This document shows, in pieces, positions 1 through 7,985 of a stretch of DNA of 33,964 nucleotides (the first letter of the stretch is position 1; every line of letters begins with the position of its first letter). The translations under genes and the position numbers were made by a program. This stretch comes from a bacterium ADurb.Bin236. Lineage in GTDB: Bacteria; UBP15; UBA6099. The notes beneath the pieces were generated by a model, which ran no database searches, was not told the origin of the DNA, and saw only the letters and a list, made by a program, of their open reading frames with translations. The stretch is taken from the NCBI GenBank assembly GCA_002069885.1, contig MWCD01000041.1, positions 1-33,964 of the forward strand, given 5' to 3'.

Positions 1-20
1 GCCCCCCTTCCCCGCTAATT

Positions 21-42
21 AACCGACCCGCCGGTTGTTTTT
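21..42 (+). terminator. possible terminator of an upstream gene outside the window
   Basis: A short inverted repeat (AACCG at 21-25 and CGGTT at 32-36) is followed by a T-rich stretch. It could end transcription from a gene left of the window. The stem is only five base pairs, so this is tentative. Confidence 0.35.
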
Positions 43-70
43 ATCAAACCGCAACATGCAATCGCTCTTA

Positions 71-99
71 TTGCCAATGCTATTTTCGCATGATATACT
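71..99 (+). promoter_or_regulatory. sigma70-type promoter for the DUF3160-capA pair
   Basis: A -35 element TTGCCA (71-76) and a -10 element TATACT (94-99) are separated by 17 bases, and TG at 91-92 gives an extended -10. The start codon at 136 follows after a short leader with an AAAGGA ribosome binding site. Confidence 0.65.
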
Positions 100-135
100 G
101 TCGGCATTGATGAAATTTCTTCAAAGGAAACTAAC

Positions 136-2988
136 ATGAAAATGTCAGCTTGTTTTTTTGCTTTTGCCGCAATAATTCTCACCGCTTGCGCGGCATCCCT
201 CTGCGGAGAGTTCGATTATCCAAATATTAATATTTCTTCATCCCCTGCCGCAAGCGTCTCCTTGCTCATTCAGGACGGAGACGTTGTTGTGGACATGGAC
301 GTCTCAAAACGCAAACCTTTGGCCCTTCTTATTATCAAAAAAGAGGAAACGTCGAAAAACTCGCACATGATATTGGAAGCCGACCTCGCTTCGTTAAAAA
401 CGCGGCTCATTCCGGCTCCGGACGCAGACGGCATGAGCGCAATCGTGTGGCATCCTGAAAACAAAGCGATTTTCGCGTTGGGATCAATCGGAGGAAAAAG
501 CGCTGTCTGGCGGCGCGAATACCCGGCGACTGACGATTGGCAGATAATCTACTCGACTGAAGAAGAACTCAAAAAACTTCTGATATCCCCGACAACATTT
601 TCCTTGTACGACGAACCTTTGACAGGCGGCGGCAAACAGCATCGGCTGATCATCGGAGTCGAGCTTGAGCCGGGCGTCTTCGGTATCAGAACGATAACTG
701 AACACGGAGAGCTTCCTTATAATGTCCACGCCCCGTTCAAATATCTTGATGATTTTTTTCCTCCCGGCACATTCGAGAAAATCAATGACTACTTCGACCC
801 ATCTGGGATAGACTGGTCTTTGCCGGAAAACATCCATCCCGTCGGTTCTCGAATGATATGGAAAGACGCTAACGGTTATTTGCATGTTTCAGATTATAAT
901 GATTATTGGATTCATAGAATAAATAAGCCTATTAATCACATCCGAGGCGACGCGGTGTTTTTCACTCCTAATGGAATTGGCCTAACCGTGTGGAAGCGAG
1001 GCGAGAACGGAGTAAAAACACATATCGGAAACCATGTCCGACTTACCGCAGATTCTCTGCTGTTTGAAACACCTCCCAAATGGGCTCCAGACGGAAAAGG
1101 CATCATCGGAGTTGTAAATGCCATAGACGGGCTTAGACTCGTCTATGAATCGGCAGACATCCCGCTTGCGGATGTAGTTAACGCATGGATGTTCATCGAA
1201 AGCCCTCAAGACCTTGAACTGCTGGATTCCTATGGCGGCTTATTCAGAAAAACAGATTATGATCAATTATATAACCTATACGAATCAGAGAATTACGGAT
1301 GTGGATACTACTATTCCTCTCCTCCCGCCCGGCCTTATCTTGTGACAACCGATATATTTTGGGAAGTTTTCGCCGCGTCTTTCGAGGGCATATTCCAAAT
1401 ATTCGAAAGATACAAAGCCATCCCATCTTTCTGGTCTTTCGTTTCCGACGCAAACAAATATTACTCTTCGCATGAATCCGAATCTGATAACAGGTTGCGC
1501 GGAGTATTCGCGGTTCTAGACGGGTTGCGACACGATTCCGAAGACCGGAATACCGAAATTGAAAAAATACTCGCATCTGAAGGAGTCTCTTATTCTGAAA
1601 CTCTAGGCGTTGATTTTGAGTACGAAGACTTAAAGCCGCGCGGACACTACACAAGGAGCAAAGAACTGAGTCTTTATTTCAAAGCGTTTCGGTATCTTGC
1701 GAACATAGAATTCAAAAAGACTGAATCCATCTCGTTGAACAACCTTCCTAAGGAGTTGAAAGAAAAAGCGCGCGGCATAATAGAGCCATACTCTTTTTTT
1801 ACAGCGCCATCAAGGCACAGTCCGGCAATTATTTTTGAAGGCGTTCACAGAGACGTCCCATCATACGTCAAGCATCTCCTCAGAGACAACAAATCGCGTT
1901 TCTTCCCGATGTCCTTCGGGTTCGATAATGAGGTTTTAAATTCGGTTGTTTACCACGATGATTGGCCCGCTGAAGAACAAGTAAATAGGATGATCCCGGA
2001 CTCTCTGGAGTTGCCGGCTGTCACCGGAAGCTTAACGGCTTTTGAGATTCTTGAAAAATACGGATTGTTCGAACAGGAGCCTGCTATTGTAAATATCCTG
2101 AATGATTTGAAAAACCGATGGTCGAAGTTCAATCCCGATGAATCAGAGATATATTCGCAGTGGTTGAAAGCGCTTGGAATTCAGTGGGCGGAGAGCGTTA
2201 GCCCTCCCGATTCTGGAGTGTCGAACTCTCTCTGGCAAACGAAACGGCTTCAGACCGGGCTTGCTAGTTGGGCCACGCTCAGGCACGCCACCGTTCTTGT
2301 AAATGAAAGAACAGCCGCGGAATGCGGCGAAGGTGGTTTCGAGCCAATCGTTGTGATTCCTCCTTTGGGCGCGGTGGAGCCTGATCCCGACGTTTTCTCC
2401 GCAATCGCTTCTTTGTTCGACGCAGAAATCAGAATGGTCGAAGAGAAACTCAACTTCGGAGGAATTGTCAATCTTGGCGAATGGGACTCTTATGAGGATG
2501 ACCTTCGCAACGGCATTATTAGACGACTTAAGGAAAGCAAATCAGACGTTCTGAAATACAGAGAGATGGCCGTAAAACAAATCGCAGGCCTTCCGCTGTC
2601 TCCAGATGAGTATGAAAGCATATTCAACGCCGGGCGAGCCGCAGAATACAATTTTCTTGTGTTTAAAAGCCTTGCAAACGATGATTTTTCAATTGCAAAT
2701 CCCGACCCGATTCCCAAGATTGCGGATGTTTCGGGTGGAGGCATAAATCAACTGCCGTATTTGCATGTCGCTGTCGGGCGGCCTGCTGAGTGGAACCTTA
2801 TAGTTCCTCACTTTGGAGCCAGACAAGTAGTGAAAGGCTCCGTCTACACATATAACAGGTTCGTCGAAAACGCTATTTATGACGATAGTAAATGGCGCGA
2901 GATCGTCGACCAGACGTCGCCTATCGACTGGACGCTGGACTTCTATTCGAATACGAGGCTCTCATGCCCTGCCGTTATTCCTTTCTGA
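136..2988 (+). CDS. DUF3160-family lipoprotein
   Basis: A 950-residue exported protein of unknown biochemical function. The N-terminus is a signal peptide with a lipobox-like LTAC, cysteine at residue 18, so it is probably a lipoprotein. The middle and C-terminal parts match what I know of the DUF3160 family: a segment around residues 395-450 (PYLVTTDIFWEVFAASFEG) and a late segment with LWQTKRLQTGLASWATLRHA followed by an E-rich stretch and VEPDPDVFSAI. The first 350 residues look like a beta-rich, propeller-like region with repeated short strands (inference). The start is supported by AAAGGA and a good promoter. The gene overlaps the following capA-like gene by 25 bases, so the two are probably translated together. 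Base composition is more AT-rich than most of the window, suggesting a different origin. Family assignment is fairly sure; function is unknown. Confidence 0.8.
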   Translation: MKMSACFFAFAAIILTACAASLCGEFDYPNINISSSPAASVSLLIQDGDVVVDMDVSKRKPLALLIIKKEETSKNSHMILEADLASLKTRLIPAPDADGMSAIVWHPENKAIFALGSIGGKSAVWRREYPATDDWQIIYSTEEELKKLLISPTTFSLYDEPLTGGGKQHRLIIGVELEPGVFGIRTITEHGELPYNVHAPFKYLDDFFPPGTFEKINDYFDPSGIDWSLPENIHPVGSRMIWKDANGYLHVSDYNDYWIHRINKPINHIRGDAVFFTPNGIGLTVWKRGENGVKTHIGNHVRLTADSLLFETPPKWAPDGKGIIGVVNAIDGLRLVYESADIPLADVVNAWMFIESPQDLELLDSYGGLFRKTDYDQLYNLYESENYGCGYYYSSPPARPYLVTTDIFWEVFAASFEGIFQIFERYKAIPSFWSFVSDANKYYSSHESESDNRLRGVFAVLDGLRHDSEDRNTEIEKILASEGVSYSETLGVDFEYEDLKPRGHYTRSKELSLYFKAFRYLANIEFKKTESISLNNLPKELKEKARGIIEPYSFFTAPSRHSPAIIFEGVHRDVPSYVKHLLRDNKSRFFPMSFGFDNEVLNSVVYHDDWPAEEQVNRMIPDSLELPAVTGSLTAFEILEKYGLFEQEPAIVNILNDLKNRWSKFNPDESEIYSQWLKALGIQWAESVSPPDSGVSNSLWQTKRLQTGLASWATLRHATVLVNERTAAECGEGGFEPIVVIPPLGAVEPDPDVFSAIASLFDAEIRMVEEKLNFGGIVNLGEWDSYEDDLRNGIIRRLKESKSDVLKYREMAVKQIAGLPLSPDEYESIFNAGRAAEYNFLVFKSLANDDFSIANPDPIPKIADVSGGGINQLPYLHVAVGRPAEWNLIVPHFGARQVVKGSVYTYNRFVENAIYDDSKWREIVDQTSPIDWTLDFYSNTRLSCPAVIPF

Positions 2989-4412
2989 CTTTGTTGTTCC
3001 TGACGATCTTTTGTTCGCCTCTTGTCTCGGATCAATCAGGAAACGAACTGTCGCCCGGCAAGCGTATCATATTCGCAGGCGACATAATGCTGTCTCGCCT
3101 AGTTGAACAGGAAATGCGGCTATCAGGGAATGACGATCAATGGCACGGCATGAAAAGTTTTTTCACTTGCGACTGCATAATCGTCGGAAACCTTGAAGGG
3201 GCCGTCGGGAGTTCCGGCGACTGCGCAGACGGCATCCCGAATAACTTATGCTTTCCCGTTTTGCCGATACGAATCCCCTATTTGAAGAAGGCGGGTTTCA
3301 CCGCTCTTGTCAATGAGAATAACCATGCCCTAAACCTAGGGAATGATGGCGTTAGAGACACAATAGACTCGTTGATCGAAAACGACTTGATCCCCATTAG
3401 ATTCTCGAACTCGCCTGTATTCATAAAAGCTGATGATATAACCATTGGCATCGTTGCATATTCGGTTTTCCCTGACGAAAAGGGGAAGCGAATAACCGCT
3501 GACAGCCGTGAAATGAAGCAAAAAATGAGACTCGCGGCCGCCCTTTCAGATGTTGTGGCCGTATACGCGCATTGGGGCGCGGAATTCAGAGACTGGGCGT
3601 CTCCTTTTATGCGCGAGGAAGCAAAAAAACTCGTGGCGTCCGGAGCGGACATTATTCTGGGCGCGCATCCGCATGTCATCATCAAGCCGGAGTGCGTCTA
3701 CGGCAGACCTGTTTTCTACTCGCTCGGCAACCACGTTTTTGATCAGAAGTACACGGCTGCAAAACGTGGTCTTCTGGCCGTATGCGATTTGAATAGCGAT
3801 TCTCGTGAAGTCGCTTGTTCCGCCACAAGCACGTCTGCGAAGCCAAGCAGCGGATTTCCGATAATTGAAAGCTTCTCGCCGGAAGAGAATAGCGACTTGA
3901 TGAAATGCTCTTTTCTCATGAGGTCGCCTCTCGAAATAAATGACATTGTCTTGCGCGCCGAAACTTTGTCTTCGCAACCAAATGAAATTGTTTTGGAAGG
4001 TTGGATTAATAACAAGCTGCTTTGGAGATCAAGCCCGTCAGAAATCATTTCTCTTTCGAGCGGACGGATTTCATACCGAGATGATGAACTCCTTCTGTTC
4101 GCTGTGGAGAAAAAATTTTCCCGGATTGACGGAGAACACGCCCCTAGGCCCTATGTTTACAGAATATCAAAGAAAAGACTTGATGCGTTATGGAGAGGTT
4201 CCGCTCTTGCTTGGCCGCTTGTCGACGCCTCTGTAATCTGCTCCGATTCATGTTTTCTATGCGCTTTGCACAGAGGAGATTCCTTTCTATTGTCAAACCC
4301 GAATAATAATCAATTCAGACTTATGACTTACAGTTGGAACGGTTTCGGTTTCAAATCCTCCATGTCTGAAGAATTCTTGAGCCAATGCTCTGATTTCTTC
4401 GATGCCGAATGA
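2964..4412 (+). CDS. CapA-family (PGA_cap) exported metallophosphoesterase-like protein
   Basis: A 482-residue protein of the CapA/PgsA family, which has a calcineurin-like fold and is linked to poly-gamma-glutamate capsule synthesis in Bacillus, although most members have unknown roles. Visible family motifs in order are FAGDIMLSR (residues 37-45), NLEG, NENNHALNLGNDGV, YAHWGAEF, GAHPHVI and YSLGNHVFDQ. I chose the ATG at 2964, inside the preceding gene, because GAGG lies just upstream and the protein then starts with a normal signal peptide of about 22 residues; an in-frame start at 2892 would bury it. A C-terminal region of about 200 residues after the phosphoesterase-like domain is not recognised. 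The pairing with DUF3160 and the shared promoter suggest a joint role at the cell surface (inference). Confidence 0.85.
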   Translation: MPCRYSFLTLLFLTIFCSPLVSDQSGNELSPGKRIIFAGDIMLSRLVEQEMRLSGNDDQWHGMKSFFTCDCIIVGNLEGAVGSSGDCADGIPNNLCFPVLPIRIPYLKKAGFTALVNENNHALNLGNDGVRDTIDSLIENDLIPIRFSNSPVFIKADDITIGIVAYSVFPDEKGKRITADSREMKQKMRLAAALSDVVAVYAHWGAEFRDWASPFMREEAKKLVASGADIILGAHPHVIIKPECVYGRPVFYSLGNHVFDQKYTAAKRGLLAVCDLNSDSREVACSATSTSAKPSSGFPIIESFSPEENSDLMKCSFLMRSPLEINDIVLRAETLSSQPNEIVLEGWINNKLLWRSSPSEIISLSSGRISYRDDELLLFAVEKKFSRIDGEHAPRPYVYRISKKRLDALWRGSALAWPLVDASVICSDSCFLCALHRGDSFLLSNPNNNQFRLMTYSWNGFGFKSSMSEEFLSQCSDFFDAE

Positions 4413-4523
4413 TGCGGTCGATATTCTGGAATTTAAACATCAATCTGCTTCGTCATAGTTTAAACTGCGAAACTCGAACAAAGATTACAAGTTTGCCAGC
4501 GGATATTGTTAAAAACACGCCTT

Positions 4524-4754
4524 TCAGTCCAGAGCGGCGACGAGGCTGATCTCGACGTTTTTTTCAGCGAGCGCGGCGACGATTCGGTCCCGCTCGCAAT
4601 AATCGAACCTGAGGGCCACTCCGCAATCGGAGCTGATGTGCCGGGGCGTGGGAATCAGTTTAACCTCCACGCCGATCGCGCGGCACACCTTCTCCGCCTG
4701 TATCGCGTGGCTCGTCGAATGAAACGCCACAACTCCTCGCTTGACGCTTTCCAT
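4524..4754 (-). CDS. DUF3343 protein, putative Se/S carrier
   Basis: A 76-residue protein of the DUF3343 family, often annotated as a putative selenium or sulfur carrier. The family core is clear: FHSTSHAIQAEKVCRA (11-26), then VKLIPTPRHISSDCGVALRF (31-50), with the conserved cysteine at residue 44, a plausible persulfide/perselenide carrier site. It lies downstream of a cysteine desulfurase, a TusA-like protein and a YedE-type protein, the usual company of DUF3343 in selenium-using bacteria. About 390 bases holding a palindromic repeat separate it from the desulfurase, and no Shine-Dalgarno sequence precedes the ATG. A -10-like element ends nine bases before the start codon, so it may have its own promoter and a nearly leaderless message. 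Confidence 0.85.
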   Translation of the reverse strand: MESVKRGVVAFHSTSHAIQAEKVCRAIGVEVKLIPTPRHISSDCGVALRFDYCERDRIVAALAEKNVEISLVAALD

Positions 4755-4762
4755 GGGTTCAT

Positions 4763-4792
4763 ATTATCGCTCAAAACGCCCCGTTGGCACAA
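4763..4792 (-). promoter_or_regulatory. candidate promoter giving a near-leaderless DUF3343 message
   Basis: On the minus strand TTGTGC (4787-4792) and GATAAT (4763-4768) are 18 bases apart. The predicted transcription start falls at about 4755-4757, right next to the ATG at 4754, and there is no ribosome binding site. Confidence 0.35.
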
Positions 4793-5020
4793 CACAATGA
4801 AACCGAAACGCGGCTGCGGCCTCCGGCTGCCAAAGAGTGACTTAGCAAAAGCTTTTCTTCGGTATCTCTTCAAAATTATTCCTTTGGATGGCGAAGATAT
4901 GCCCGCGCTTCTGTTTCGGCGCACACCGCGTTATTTCCATATTGAATGAGGTTGCACAAATCATTATCTATCCGCAGGGGGCAATCTCCTGATTGTCAGC
5001 GGGATAAAGGCTTTCTCTTG
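4793..5020. other. intergenic stretch without a recognised gene
   Basis: This part of the gap between the desulfurase and DUF3343 genes encodes no protein I recognise; the open frames through it read as low-complexity, Arg/Ser-rich shadows. Its right end joins the degenerate left arm of the palindromic element at 5021-5152. Confidence 0.5.
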
Positions 5021-5152
5021 GAATATCCTTTCCCAACGTCTTTTCACATGAGCGCGGCGGAGCGGAGGCGCGAACGCGCCCGCTTCGCCGCGCGCATAGA
5101 AACGTTTTGAAAGGGATTTTAAGGGAAAACTTTTTCAAAAGTTTTCCCTTAA
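5021..5152. repeat. dispersed palindromic element, copy A
   Basis: About 130 bases, closely matching copy B at 12485-12640. The left arm (ATCCTTTCCCAACGTCTTTT near 5025) and the right arm (GAAACGTTTTGAAAGGGATT from 5099) are imperfect inverted repeats of each other around a GC-rich centre that differs between copies. The right end is a hairpin at 5121-5150: AAGGGAAAACTTTT, two bases, then the complementary arm. The TAA stop codon of the cysteine desulfurase gene (5149-5151) lies inside it, so it may also terminate that transcript. Confidence 0.8.
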
Positions 5153-6342
5153 CTCCCCTCCGACATAGCAATCTCTTTAAGCGCGGATACGGCGCGGTCG
5201 ATTTGTTCCTCGGTGTTAAAGTAACCGAGGCCGAACCGGACGGTTCCATCGGGGAAAGAGCCGACGGAGTTGTGGGCGGCAGGAGCGCAGTGAAGTCCGA
5301 CGCGGCATAATACGCCGAATTCTTCGTCGAGCCGAAGTCCGATATCGGACGGGCTGAGGCCGTTTATGACGAAGCTGACTGTGGCGGTGCGGGGAGAGCC
5401 GGGAGCCTCGCCGATGATTCTCAGGCCGGGGACGTCCTTAAGGCTTGATAGGAGCTGCGCAGCCAGAGCGGCGTCGCGCGCGTGAATCTTTTCGACTGTT
5501 TCGCCGGACACGAAGCGAAGGCCCGCCAGAAGCCCGGCGATGCCCGCAGTGTTCGGAGTGCCCGCCTCGAACATATCCGGAGCAAAATCGGGGTGAGTCT
5601 CAAACTCGGAGCGGCTGCCCGTACCGCCCTGCCGGAAAGTGGCGAACTCGTTGAGATTCACCCTTTCTCCGACAACCAGCCCGCCCGTGCCCTGCGGTCC
5701 GAGCAGCGCTTTATGTCCGGTGAACGCCAACAGGTCTATGAAGTCGGCTCGCATGTCCAGAGGGAAACAACCGGCCGTCTGGGCGGCGTCCACAAGGAAC
5801 AGAGGGCCGGACTCAGAGCATAAGCGGCCGACCTCGCGGACGGGCGCGGCGGTTCCGGTGACGTTCGACGCATGGTTAAGAACCACCAGCCGTGTGTTCG
5901 GGCGAATCGCTTTACGTATGTCGTCCGGGTCGAGCAGACCGTCCGGCGAGACCGGCGCGACGGAGAGTTGAACGCCGCGCCGCTCCATGTCGCGCAACGG
6001 GCGCATCACCGAATTGTGTTCCATGCCGCCGGTGACGACGTGGTCGCCGGGGCGCAGAACGCCTTTTATCGCCAGATTAAGCGCGTCGGTGGCGTTCAGG
6101 CCGAACGACACCCTCATCGGGTCCGGGGCGTTGAACAGCGCGGCGGCAAGCTCTCGCGCCTCGAACACGATTCTGCCCGCTTCAATGGACAGCCGGTGTC
6201 CCGACCTGCCCGGACTCGCCCCGATTTCGTTTATGAAAGAAGAAACCGAAGCCGCCACTTCGGGCGGCTTCGGGTGGCTTGTCGCCGCGTTATCGAAATA
6301 TATTAAACCGTTATTTCTTGCTGATGATGACACTGAACTCAT
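5149..6342 (-). CDS. cysteine desulfurase family protein / selenocysteine lyase-like
   Basis: A PLP-dependent class V aminotransferase-fold enzyme of 397 residues that would take sulfur from cysteine or selenium from selenocysteine and pass it to a carrier. Seen in the protein: the N-terminal YFDNAATSHPKP, EHN with His109, VDAAQTAG with Asp185, the PLP lysine in FTGHKALLGPQGTGG (Lys211), and RVGLHCAP with the catalytic Cys352. This is the NifS/SufS-like subfamily commonly found in selenium clusters. I chose the ATG at 6342 because AAAGGA lies six bases upstream; it overlaps the end of the TusA-like gene by 32 bases, which suggests translational coupling in a yedE-tusA-desulfurase operon. Use of selenium rather than sulfur is inferred from context. 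Confidence 0.9.
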   Translation of the reverse strand: MSSVSSSARNNGLIYFDNAATSHPKPPEVAASVSSFINEIGASPGRSGHRLSIEAGRIVFEARELAAALFNAPDPMRVSFGLNATDALNLAIKGVLRPGDHVVTGGMEHNSVMRPLRDMERRGVQLSVAPVSPDGLLDPDDIRKAIRPNTRLVVLNHASNVTGTAAPVREVGRLCSESGPLFLVDAAQTAGCFPLDMRADFIDLLAFTGHKALLGPQGTGGLVVGERVNLNEFATFRQGGTGSRSEFETHPDFAPDMFEAGTPNTAGIAGLLAGLRFVSGETVEKIHARDAALAAQLLSSLKDVPGLRIIGEAPGSPRTATVSFVINGLSPSDIGLRLDEEFGVLCRVGLHCAPAAHNSVGSFPDGTVRFGLGYFNTEEQIDRAVSALKEIAMSEGS

Positions 6343-6523
6343 CGTCCTTTGCGGAGACCTCCGTCTCGCAGCCCTCAAGCCGGGCCGCCCGCATCACATT
6401 ATCTCTCGAAGTGACGGAGTCCACAAGCACTTCCAGTTTGCCGCCGCTCAACTCTGCCATGCCTTTGCGCGCCATGATGACAGGTTGCGGACAGGACAAT
6501 CCCCTTGCGTCTATCTGTTTCAT
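6311..6523 (-). CDS. TusA/SirA-like sulfur (selenium) carrier, YedF N-domain type
   Basis: A 70-residue TusA-family protein with the hallmark IDARGLSCPQPV, the persulfide-carrying cysteine being residue 11. TusA proteins relay sulfur from desulfurases; in selenium clusters the TusA-like domain of YedF is thought to have a corresponding role. Only the TusA domain is present, without the C-terminal domain of full-length YedF. The ATG at 6523 is preceded by a strong AGGGGG-type ribosome binding site; an earlier in-frame start would run back into yedE. It sits 20 bases behind the yedE-like gene and overlaps the desulfurase gene. Confidence 0.88.
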   Translation of the reverse strand: MKQIDARGLSCPQPVIMARKGMAELSGGKLEVLVDSVTSRDNVMRAARLEGCETEVSAKDDEFSVIISKK

Positions 6524-6543
6524 TTTGTAAGCCCCCTTTCGAA

Positions 6544-7662
6544 TCAGGCGAATTTTTCGCGCATGGCGAACCCGACAATCAGGCAAAAAACAATACCGAT
6601 GACCACTGCGGCAGGCCCGAATAAAGCCGGCCCGGCGGGCGAGCTTGCGATAGTGAAGTTATGCGCGAATCCCGCGCCCACTATCATTCCGAGAACGAAC
6701 ACCGCCGCGTCGCCGTCTCCCTCGCCTGAGAGAATCAACTGCCTGCCCGGACATCCGCCCGCAAGCGAAAACGCCAGTCCTGAAAGAGCCATGCCCATAA
6801 AATTCCACAGATGGTTCGCGTGGGCTATCGGCTGGCCTTCCCAGCCGGGATGAAACTGTTTCAACACAAGGTTGGCCGCTAACGCCGCCACGACCAGCGC
6901 GACTATCCCGGAAACCAGATGGAAGTCCCGCGTGAGAATGACATCGCGGACCGCGCCCATAGTGCAGAAGCGGGAGCGCTGCGCCAGAAAACCTATTGCA
7001 ATGGCGACCAGCAGCGAAACCGCCACCGGAGCCGCCATCGAGCCGGGGCCTTCCGCGCTGAAAAATACCGGCCCGGTTATGATTATTGTCTCCACCCCGT
7101 CCACTACCTGTTTCGCCCTTCCGAACAACGGTTTCGCCATTAGCATCGCAAACAGCGCGACCATTATCAACGGCATTATCAGACCCGCGAAAGGCTTCGC
7201 CTTATATGTTCTTCCGAGATTGTAGCCGCCCTTGAGGAACAGCACGCCTACTCCGATCCCGACGGTCAGGCCCGCGATACCCACCAACGCGTTCCAGTCT
7301 CCGCCCGCCAGCCTCAGCAACGCCCTCCACGGGCATCCCAGAAACACCAGAGCGCCTATCATGGCGAACATGCCCAGACAGAACCTCACTATCGGGGCAG
7401 ATCCCGACCTCGCCCTGTATTCTTTAAATAACAGAGCCGCTATTAGAGAACCGATCACAAAACCCATGATTTCCGGCCTCAGATACTGGACCACCGCCGC
7501 GCGGTGAAGTCCGAGCGCGCCCGCGATGTCGCGCTCCATGCACGCCACGCACACTCCCATGTTCGGGGGATTCCCCAAATACTGCAGCAGCGCGGCGGCC
7601 ACTCCGATGAAAAGCCCGACCGCCACTATTCCCCAGCGTGTCGCAAAAAATCCCGCTTTCAT
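6544..7662 (-). CDS. YedE-type selenium metabolism membrane protein
   Basis: A 372-residue integral membrane protein of the YeeE/YedE sulfur-transport superfamily, selenium-associated YedE/FdhT type. It has about ten hydrophobic segments and two related halves with cysteine motifs: GVCVACMERDIAG near the N-terminus, LGCPWRALLRLAGGDWNALV in the first half, RSRFCTMGAVRDVIL, and GGCPGRQLILSGEGDGDA in the second half. The family is inferred to move a sulfur or selenium species across the membrane. The ATG at 7662 has GGAGG directly upstream; extending to 7746 would add an unconserved basic leader. It is the first gene of the operon leading to the TusA-like and desulfurase genes and is divergent from selB. 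Confidence 0.9.
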   Translation of the reverse strand: MKAGFFATRWGIVAVGLFIGVAAALLQYLGNPPNMGVCVACMERDIAGALGLHRAAVVQYLRPEIMGFVIGSLIAALLFKEYRARSGSAPIVRFCLGMFAMIGALVFLGCPWRALLRLAGGDWNALVGIAGLTVGIGVGVLFLKGGYNLGRTYKAKPFAGLIMPLIMVALFAMLMAKPLFGRAKQVVDGVETIIITGPVFFSAEGPGSMAAPVAVSLLVAIAIGFLAQRSRFCTMGAVRDVILTRDFHLVSGIVALVVAALAANLVLKQFHPGWEGQPIAHANHLWNFMGMALSGLAFSLAGGCPGRQLILSGEGDGDAAVFVLGMIVGAGFAHNFTIASSPAGPALFGPAAVVIGIVFCLIVGFAMREKFA

Positions 7663-7691
7663 CTTTCCGCCTCCTTTCATCCTCTTTTTTT

Positions 7692-7711
7692 CGCCGCGTT
7701 TCAACGCGGCG
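7692..7711. other. perfect hairpin in the yedE leader
   Basis: CGCCGCGTT and AACGCGGCG are separated by two bases, a nine-base-pair stem in the 5' untranslated region of the yedE-like gene. On the minus strand a run of A rather than T follows, so it is not an intrinsic terminator for yedE. It could affect stability or regulation. Confidence 0.5.
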
Positions 7712-7752
7712 TTTATCCGCGCACAATACATTATTGCTATAAGCATGATAGA

Positions 7753-7779
7753 TTTATAATATTTTCAAATCGATGTCAA
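7753..7779 (-). promoter_or_regulatory. candidate promoter of the yedE operon
   Basis: On the minus strand a perfect TTGACA (7774-7779) is followed after 15 bases by TATAAA (7753-7758). The spacing is short but the elements are good. The leader to the ATG at 7662 would be about 85 bases and includes the hairpin at 7692-7711. Confidence 0.5.
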
Positions 7780-7830
7780 CCATTTATTAAAAGCATATAA
7801 TCTATTGTCTTTACCTATATTAAGCGAGGC

Positions 7831-7856
7831 GTCGCGCGGCAAGGATGCCGCGCGGC
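7831..7856. other. GC-rich hairpin between yedE and selB
   Basis: CGCGCGGCA (7833-7841) pairs with TGCCGCGCG (7846-7854) across a four-base loop, extendable to 11 pairs. It lies upstream of the selB -10 element, has no T tract and has no evident function. Apart from this and the promoters I see no gene in the 323-base divergent region 7663-7985. Confidence 0.4.
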
Positions 7857-7892
7857 GGAAGAGCGGATGCGTTTGATTTTTTCAGGCTCGTG

Positions 7893-7898
7893 TATAAT
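7893..7898 (+). promoter_or_regulatory. -10 element of the selB promoter
   Basis: A consensus TATAAT at 7893-7898 lies upstream of selB; the -35 is poor (TTTGAT at 15-base spacing is the best I see). The leader to the ATG at 7986 would be about 80 bases. Confidence 0.4.
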
Positions 7899-7985
7899 CA
7901 TCTAGAATGAACCCGGCTGTGTCGGCGGCATCTGCGAATCCGGGTGGAATCATGCGCGCCGCGCGCGGGAACGGAAACAGGGCAC

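Noticed and set aside
7663-7985. selC (selenocysteine tRNA) next to selB
   Set aside because: I looked for a T-loop such as GGTTCGAATCC with a matching long acceptor stem here and around 9903-9962, and found none.
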